Positions 57,223 through 64,000 of a stretch of 64,000 nt of DNA are shown piece by piece. The stretch spans positions 25,201,501-25,265,500 of the forward strand of contig NC_089038.1 in NCBI RefSeq assembly GCF_034140825.1, in the 5' to 3' direction. A program made the translations under genes and the position numbers. This stretch comes from Oryza sativa Japonica Group. Taxonomy: Eukaryota; Streptophyta; Magnoliopsida; Poales; Poaceae. The notes under the pieces were generated by a model. The model saw nothing but the letters and a program-made list of their open reading frames with translations, had not been told where the DNA came from and searched no databases. Positions within the stretch are counted from its first letter, which is position 1. Each line of letters begins with the position of its first letter.

Positions 57223-60200
57223 GTTTATCCCACAGCCTGTAAAACTACCATTTGTACCATGTGATTTTACCTGGAATGTCAGTTCCTTCGTAGTAGCAAA
57301 TATCCCTATCAGAAAATTTTAATACGGTTGAATTGGTTGTTCTTGATCCTGATGCTTTCATCGATGGAAAACCTCATCAAAACGGACTGTAATCGGTGAC
57401 GGATGAAATTGAATCAGCAATATGCCACTGCAGAATTGATGCTGTCACGTAACATCCTGCATAGGCATTTCCCCAGTGAATTCAGCAATTAGATTCGGTA
57501 TTCGGCAAGACAGCATCTTAAATCTTAATGCATTTCTCGTTTCTATACCAAGCAGCAAATCTGAACTCTGAATTCTGCAGACCAGTGTAATGTGGATCCC
57601 TATATGGGCCGTCTGAAGCAGAGACATTCTTAGTCCGATGGGCCTAGCGGCCTATCCTCTCTTCGGCTCTTTGCAAGTGCTAATATGCACGGGTCATTTT
57701 TCCTTTTTTGGGATAATGAAATGCCCGAGTCTTAGAAAACCAATCTGATTTGTTTGGCAACTTCGTTTTCACCAAATCACCATGTGCAACACACTGCAGA
57801 GATCACCTGAAACATTAACCCACACAGTTACAGTTAGCGGGCAGGCAAAGGCAACACGCACCGAGCCTTCTCCCTGTTACGCCATTCGTCCGGTCCATTA
57901 CCCTGTTGTAACACACTAACACCTGGACGAGACGAGAGCTTTGTCTGGGCTTTCCTGTACCTGTCCGCATGTACATTATCTATCCCTATCATGGTACGCG
58001 CCGCGCCCGCGCCTGCCCAAACCAAATGAGGTAAGGAAGGCATATCGCATCGTAATATTATACCGCCACAGATGGGATGATCTGGAGTTGCCTGCCTTGC
58101 CCTCACGCACGTACGCGCGCCGAGACAAGGCAGGCCGAGTTGGAGAATATCCCTACCTCCAGCGATTCCGCTGTAGCGTAGCGCGGTTGGTGCGCGCGCG
58201 GGCGGGGGGCCGCGCCGTCACATGGCCGTCGTAACGCAACGTCTCCCAACTCATCGCGCACACAGAGGCAGCCAGGCAGCGTACGTTGGCGTTGGGGTCT
58301 CCCTCCTCCGGTCGTCTGACGCCACCGCGGCGGCACATGGTTAAGGCCATCAGGCAGAGCCTCCTCTCCATCCTCCGGTGATTTAATTAGTCGTCCTCGG
58401 CAGATATGCTAGCGCTTGCGAACGCAATTTCCTCACGCTTTTATCTGTTAGTGGCAGATGCTTCCGACTACTATCATTGAATGTTTCACGGGTTTGGACA
58501 GAAGAATAATCGGCTAGCCATCTTTCGATGTTGTGCTGTGCTGTTGCTAATTGCTGCCGATTCTGCCATGCTCTGTCGCCGCCTCACGAATTCGATACTC
58601 CATGTATTCCACAGGTGTACATTTGTTCCCTTCATCAAGCTTCAGCTGCAGAATATCCAAAATTTCAGGGCCTCTCTAAGCTCTCTTCCTGATACGGGCA
58701 GTAACTGCGGTGGGCGTGGCATAGTGGGCGCGTGTGGCCTCCACGAGCAGTGCACGGTTGAAATGGTAAGAACTAAGAATCTTCAGGTAGCCCCCGAGGT
58801 AAGCGAGGCAGGCAACGTGAAAAACTGAAAAGGCAACGAAATGCTCTTCGCTTGGCCTTTTCCGTCGCAGTTCTGGCGGTGATCTTCTTTTGCTCACCCT
58901 GGTGGATGTGTTCTGTGCTCTGTTGGCTATCATCTTCCAGGCTTTTCTTTAGCTTTTATCTTCAGTTCAAGAATTCCAGTCCATCTGGACGGATGGATGA
59001 GAACGGGTGTGGACGCAAACACTGTCCCGTAATGTAGCTTTCCCACTTTATTACCAAACGTTTCCTGTGATATATGATTGCTGCATCCTTGGTTAGAGAA
59101 GAGAATTATTGAGGTGTCAACTTCGGGAGTGTGCCAGCTAATTCAGAATTCATATCGTTTGACTAACGGCATTGATTTTCTCTGCCAAGTAACACGAGAC
59201 TATCATTCATGGCACTGCATTTTAATTAGGATTGTTCTACCATCTTTCTCATGTGCTGTGCGAGTGCCACACTGGCACCGTGGCTGTACGATCAGTAATA
59301 TCTGCGAGAATGTCCATCAACTGATCACAACGAGAAAAATGGAGAACCCTCTTCTTTTTTGCGTATGCTGTGCTCTTCTTACGTAGTACAATCAACTAGT
59401 GATGACCAGATTTTTTTAGATACGTAATGGAATAACTAGTGACGACCAGATGACGTGGCCAGTGAAAGTAGCATGCTGCATCTCCTCCATGAACTACACT
59501 GGCTCCTATATTTTAGGGGAAGTGACGTTAAACTCGTTCACGGAAAGATCACAAGGAATCAAAGATGCAGGTTCAGAGAAGGAGAGACAAACCGCTCGAT
59601 GAAACGGGAAATGGAATGGTGGAGTCGAGCTGCAACAGTATGCTCCAAAGCCTTTCACTTTACGATTTCATCTTTGTGCTTTCCGTGGCAGTATGATGGC
59701 CTGCTCGTTGAATGTGGCGACCAATCGGGCTCGCGCATGCATGATGGTGGCCTACGCAAGGAGGACACTCGTCCATGAAAACCTTTTGTGAAGAAAAAAA
59801 AATGTCGGATCGGTGTAATTTGTCACCATTAATTTGGCGTAAGCATTTCCCTCTTCGGAGCGATCAAAGTGATACGACCGTGCTAGTTGGTGGAGAGACA
59901 ATGACGCGATTGAGTGACAGTAATTTTCAGTACGCAATAGCCAACACGAGTGCATGCATGATTAATCGCGCACATGATCGCCCATCGGGCCAATTAGACG
60001 GGTGGAAGCGGCTTAAGTTAGGTGCAGCCGTGCAGGTCTACCTAATCCATCTTGGTGCTATGAAACGGCACCATCACACACTCACACACGTACATATCGG
60101 GAACAAATGGAAACCAGTGCGACACTCGAAATTCATGCCCATCAAGGTAGGTGGGTGACTCCGTCAGTATTAGCTTTTTGAAAATTTTGCGTTTGATATG

Positions 60201-61396
60201 TCCAATTCGAGGTTTAATTCATACCCGATTACTCGACAAAGTACTACTGGTAGTTCGAGGTTTAAAGTATGACTGAAAAAGTGAGAAGGTTAAAGTATAC
60301 AACTATACCCCCAACGATTAGTTTAGAGTAAAGTTTTTACCATAATTTTTTCCCTTTCTTTCTGGCACCTGCTCTTTCGGGGCAGCAAGTAGAGCAGTCC
60401 AACATCGAGGGTAAAAAAGCCCCGACCGAATCAATGACGCGAAGATCCTGCCAAAGTGAGCTAAAGATTCAGGCCAGCTTCCATGTTGTCTCACAGCGTG
60501 GTAGTACGTAGTCCTACACTACTACTGCAAACCCCGCAACGTACTGTACCAGCACGCAAGATTACGGCCGCGCGGTCTGACGGACTCGCTCGTTCGAGAC
60601 CAAAGGCAAAAACCAAATCAAACCGAGCCAAGCCAAACCAATCGACCGACCTACGGCAAGCGGCATGTGCAACCTGGCATCTCCCTTTAAATCCCATGAG
60701 CTGTTTCTCCGGGCCGCAATAATCATCCACCGGGGCCAAGCCAACCCAGACAGCCATCGCTTTTCCGCCTTCCTCCCTCCCCGCCGGTGGACGGTGGTGC
60801 TCGCGCGCGCGGCCGGCTTTTTTTTCCCCCACCTCCTCGATGTGGCAGCTCAGGCGGCGTTGGATGTCGTAGACGTACGTACGTATTCTCGCCTTGTTGG
60901 CTTTTTGTCTCGCTCATGCGTGGCGGTGTACGTAGAGGACAAGGGACATGTTGGGGGGACGTTGCCCGTTGATGGGTTGGGGTGTGCAGGAGAGGGGGGT
61001 TTCATAATGGTGTGCACTCACAAGCAACGGCCAACGGGTCCCCCCCAATCTGCTTGATTGGGGTTTGGGTTTGGGTTTGGATTGGAACGTGTAAGTATTG
61101 GCTGTGCACTGGTTTACCACTGTACATACGGACACATGTAACAGGTTGACAGAGTGCGGACCTAAAGACTACTAGAGTTTTGGGCATGCGAATGCACAAG
61201 TCCAGTGTTAATCTTTGAAAACCAGAAGTTGGAAAAATTGTCCCGCTTCATGAAACGGATCACATAAATTTCGTTCCTTCCCATTCGTATTGTTTTAAGA
61301 GTTAAAACTCCCTAAAACTAGTAATCAAATGACTGATGATAGAGGTCTCCAAGAAAATATGGCAAGAAGGTGAGTGTTTGGTGGCCTTGCAACTCC
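57223..61396. other. Long intergenic stretch, no gene seen
   Basis: About 4.2 kb of mixed composition. Several frames of 60-130 codons are open (for example 58481-58828, 59775-60158, 60665-61057), but none shows a domain, codon bias or splice-consistent continuation. A (TTTGGG)n-like run near 61063-61085 is a short microsatellite. Possible non-coding transcripts cannot be judged from sequence alone. Confidence 0.45.
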
Positions 61397-61399
61397 TAA

Positions 61400-61642
61400 T
61401 AGCAGGTACAATAGCAGCTATAAGCCAGCTGCAAATATATTTTAAATAGATAAATGAGGAGAGAGAAAGGCAGCGGGCTACAGATTTGTAGCCAGTTGCA
61501 GCACGGACTCCAAGACGCAGTGTGTGTATGACAGGTGGGACCAGATACTAATAGTGTAGTATGTAACTATTATATAAATGAGCTATTAGATTGGTTATAG
61601 ATGAATTGAAGTTAGTAGTTGGCTATACTATTAAATTTGCTC
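61400..61642. mobile_element. Tourist-type MITE, same family as 46124-46375, opposite orientation
   Basis: 243 bp with ends TAGCAGGTACAATAG and CTATTAAATTTGCTC and a 3-bp duplicate (taa). Internal 'gctataagccagctg' and 'gttggctatac' match the other copy inverted. Confidence 0.85.
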
Positions 61643-61645
61643 TAA

Positions 61646-62112
61646 TTGGCTATCTGTACATCTGTTTGTTATTCTAATCAACAAGTGGAACGCCACTGCA
61701 AATTGCGCCTACACGGATTGCTGCCATGCATGTGCGGCATCCCTAGGTAAACCACCACCAGCACCACCATGGCTCTAACTACGCACACCAAGGACGCTGT
61801 CCACTTGACGAGATATATACACGCTGGGACAGTACTCGATCGGGAGTGATTCGATCAGAGGGAGGGGAGAGAGGCAAGCAACACTAGCATCCTCTGACCT
61901 GCCAAACTGTCCCCCGCGGCTCACATTTCTTGGCCATTTCTTACCTTCCAAGCACCACCAATCTTGTCCGAGGCGAGCAAGCTTAGCCGGTGCTTCTCAG
62001 AGCTAAGCCAAATCGCGTGCCAAATCCAAGAAAGGCACGGGAGGAAGAGGAAGAAGAAGGAGGGGAAGAAGAGCAGTCAGGGCAGGGGGATCAGTGGCAG
62101 GCTGACACGCCA
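61646..62112 (+). promoter_or_regulatory. Upstream region and 5' UTR of the DOMON/b561 gene
   Basis: A TATA-like gatatatacac near 61812 lies ~300 bp before the start codon, and GA-rich sequence before the ATG fits a 5' UTR. The MITE at 61400-61642 sits just upstream. Confidence 0.45.
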
Positions 62113-64000
62113 ATGGGGGCAGCTTCTTGTTCTTCTTCTTCGGCGAAGCATCTGTTCCTGCTCTGCCTCCTCCTCGGCTTCTGCTTCGCGTTCGCGGCGA
62201 GCCAGCAGGAGCAGCAGCAGTCGGACTCGTGCAGTAGCGCCGGCGTCGCGGTCGCTCATCTCGTCCCCTTCAACTCCTCCGCCTTCCGCTGCCTGACCGT
62301 CTGGAAGCAGGAGGACTTCGTCCTGCGGGTATGTATGCTGCTGAATTTTGCAGTCCTATCAATTCTTGGAGTTTTACTGCATACTGTACCAATTTTCATC
62401 TCGGTGATTTGTTTAGTTTAGATGCCATTGCCAATGCACGCGTGCAGTGTGCAAACTAGCCAGATATGGCTGGAAAATGGAAGCTTGGTAGTTAAATTGA
62501 TTAGAGTGGAGTAAATACTGCAATTAGTTAAACGAGTGTTGCTTGGATGATCTGGTTTGGTCCTATAATGATGAACTAGCACTGTGGCAGTGTACTAATT
62601 AAGCACTGATGCTTCATGCTTGGAGTATGTTCTTGCGATAGTTTGGGAGGAACAAAATTTGGTAGCATCAATGCAAGTAGTGTGCATCATAGATAAACCA
62701 TCACATTTTGCATCAAGGAGTAATTAACCGTAAGCTGAAGTGATCTGATTCAAACTGCTCGTGTCACCGCAGTACAAGAACACCGGAGAGAGCCAATGGA
62801 GCTTCATCCTCTCGGCGCCGGACAAGGGCTCGTACGTGGCGGTGGGGTTCTCCGGCAAGGGGCTGATGGTCGGTAGCAGCGCCGTCGTCGCGTGGTCGTC
62901 GGGCGGGAAGGGCACGGTGAAGCAGTACTACCTCACCGGCAAGAGCCCCGACGAGTGCTACCCGGACAAGGGCCGCCTCACGCTGGTCAAGAACAAGGCC
63001 GTCGCCGTGTCGCGCTCCGGCCGGCTCTACCTCGCCTTCCAGCTCAGCACCGACCTCCCGCAGCCGCACCTGATCTACGCCGTCGGCCCCGAGGGCAACC
63101 TGCCGCCCTCCGACGCCACCCTCCCGATGCACCGGAGCATGCACTCCCACGCCTTCAACTACACCTCCGGTACAAAATGCTTGCACGCATTTCGACAAAC
63201 AGATGGAGCAGAGGGATTTTGTTTTTGACCTGTTTCGTTTTTTTTTCAGGGATGGCGTCGAGCTCCGGTGGCTCGGGCGGCGGGGGGTTCCCGCCGGAGA
63301 GGAAGCACGGGCTGCTGGCGATGATGGCGTGGGGCGTGCTGATGCCGCTCGGCATGATGGCGGCGCGCTACTTCCGGCGGGTGGACCCGTACTGGTTCTA
63401 CGCCCACATGGCCATCCAGGCCGTCGCGTTCACCGTCGGCATCGCGTCGGTCGTCCTCGGCTTCCGCCTCAACGAGGACGGGCTCAAGAACGTCGACGTG
63501 CACCGGGCGCTCGGCATCGCCATCCTGGCCATGGCCTCGCTGCAGGTAAATTAACTTGGTCTCTGAACATGGGGGAGAACTAGAATAATTGCAGCTGAGT
63601 TGAAAAAAAAATGCTCAATGATTTGCACATGCGCCGCAAGGCCATCATCGATTTTTCTAGCCATGAGTGAGTAAGTTGACTGTGAATGATAGAATTGCTA
63701 ACCAAGCTACGGGAAGCTCAGAATCACTCTAGAGAATCTGAGTACTAGTAAACGAAGACTGCAACGTCAGCTGCATGTTCTTTGAGCCAACTAGTTCCAT
63801 TTCTCCATGTATCCGTCATAGCCGAATTGTTTGATAACCTTATGGGAAACTATTCTAAACAGTTATTCAAATACTCAAATAGCTATTGTAAACAGTTTAT
63901 ATGTCACTCAAATAGTTATGAAAACAACGAGGACATGTTCCCTTGAAAACAACGAGGCCGAGCTCAGCAGCGCGAGCTTGTAACCCGAGCGGGGGCATTA
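62113..64000 (+). CDS. Cytochrome b561 and DOMON domain protein, 5' three exons (partial)
   Basis: Exons 62113-62328, 62773-63169 and 63250-63545 are joined by GT-AG introns. The third intron (donor gtaaat at 63546) runs past the window end, so the 3' part is missing. The visible 303 residues hold a signal peptide (about 1-29), a DOMON domain (about 60-205, with WSFILSAP, GFSGKGLMVGSSAVV, KQYYLTG) and the start of the b561 domain. In the latter, likely haem-ligand histidines lie in ERKHGLLAMMAWG, FYAHMAIQA and DVHRALGIAI. Members are plasma-membrane proteins thought to pass electrons across the membrane, with ascorbate as donor, to the apoplast. The family is usually ~390-430 residues, so ~100 are missing, including the last helices. 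Confidence 0.92.

Noticed and set aside
61063-61085. Interstitial telomere repeat
   Set aside because: The unit is TTTGGG-like, not the plant TTTAGGG, and only about three units long.

Overview
This window is plant nuclear DNA, almost certainly a grass and most likely rice (Oryza). The grounds are GC-rich first codons in a moderate-GC background, GT-AG introns, dense Stowaway- and Tourist-type MITEs with the TIRs and target-site duplications (TSDs) known from rice, and grass-type gene families. From memory of rice gene order (class IV chitinase next to a run of DUF642 genes) it resembles chromosome 4, but this was not checked by any search.

Layout. 1-4320 is the right-hand part of a decayed CACTA (En/Spm) transposon whose second gene ends in a Ulp1-type cysteine protease domain. 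4515-5469 (minus) is an intact class IV chitinase with a 19-glycine linker. 7951-12612 is a complete-looking Mutator-like element (MULE) with about 270-bp inverted repeats, a 10-bp TSD and an open 943-codon transposase. About 15178-19281 looks like a non-autonomous Helitron that carries intron-bearing fragments of a cytokinin-type (type-A) response regulator gene. 19306-20616 and 35066-35628 are solo LTRs. 24208-34241 is a broken Copia element with a second long LTR element nested in it.

The main host content is a one-strand tandem array of DUF642 cell-wall protein genes: intact copies at 21633-24069, 36682-38106, 40394-41798 and 42648-43995, a copy with a frame-breaking deletion at 46729-48658, and a relic at about 50241-50626. 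All intact copies have three exons with identical intron phases, a signal peptide and two DUF642 modules. Copies 2 and 3 share promoter sequence and are the most recent pair. Right of the array are a small secreted peptide precursor ending in a PIP-type motif (minus, 51839-52069), a conserved plant protein of unknown role (56734-57222), and the first three exons of a DOMON/cytochrome b561 gene (from 62113, running off the window).

Chitinase, the PIP-like peptide, DUF642 proteins and the DOMON/b561 protein are all predicted to enter the secretory route and act at the wall, apoplast or plasma membrane. They are not an operon-like unit, and shared regulation cannot be claimed from the sequence. 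No new multi-gene system is evident. The observations most worth a second look are the Helitron with response regulator exons, the PIP-like peptide with a changed core residue, the graded decay of the DUF642 array, the intact MULE, and a diverged duplicate of the chitinase upstream region on the far side of the MULE.
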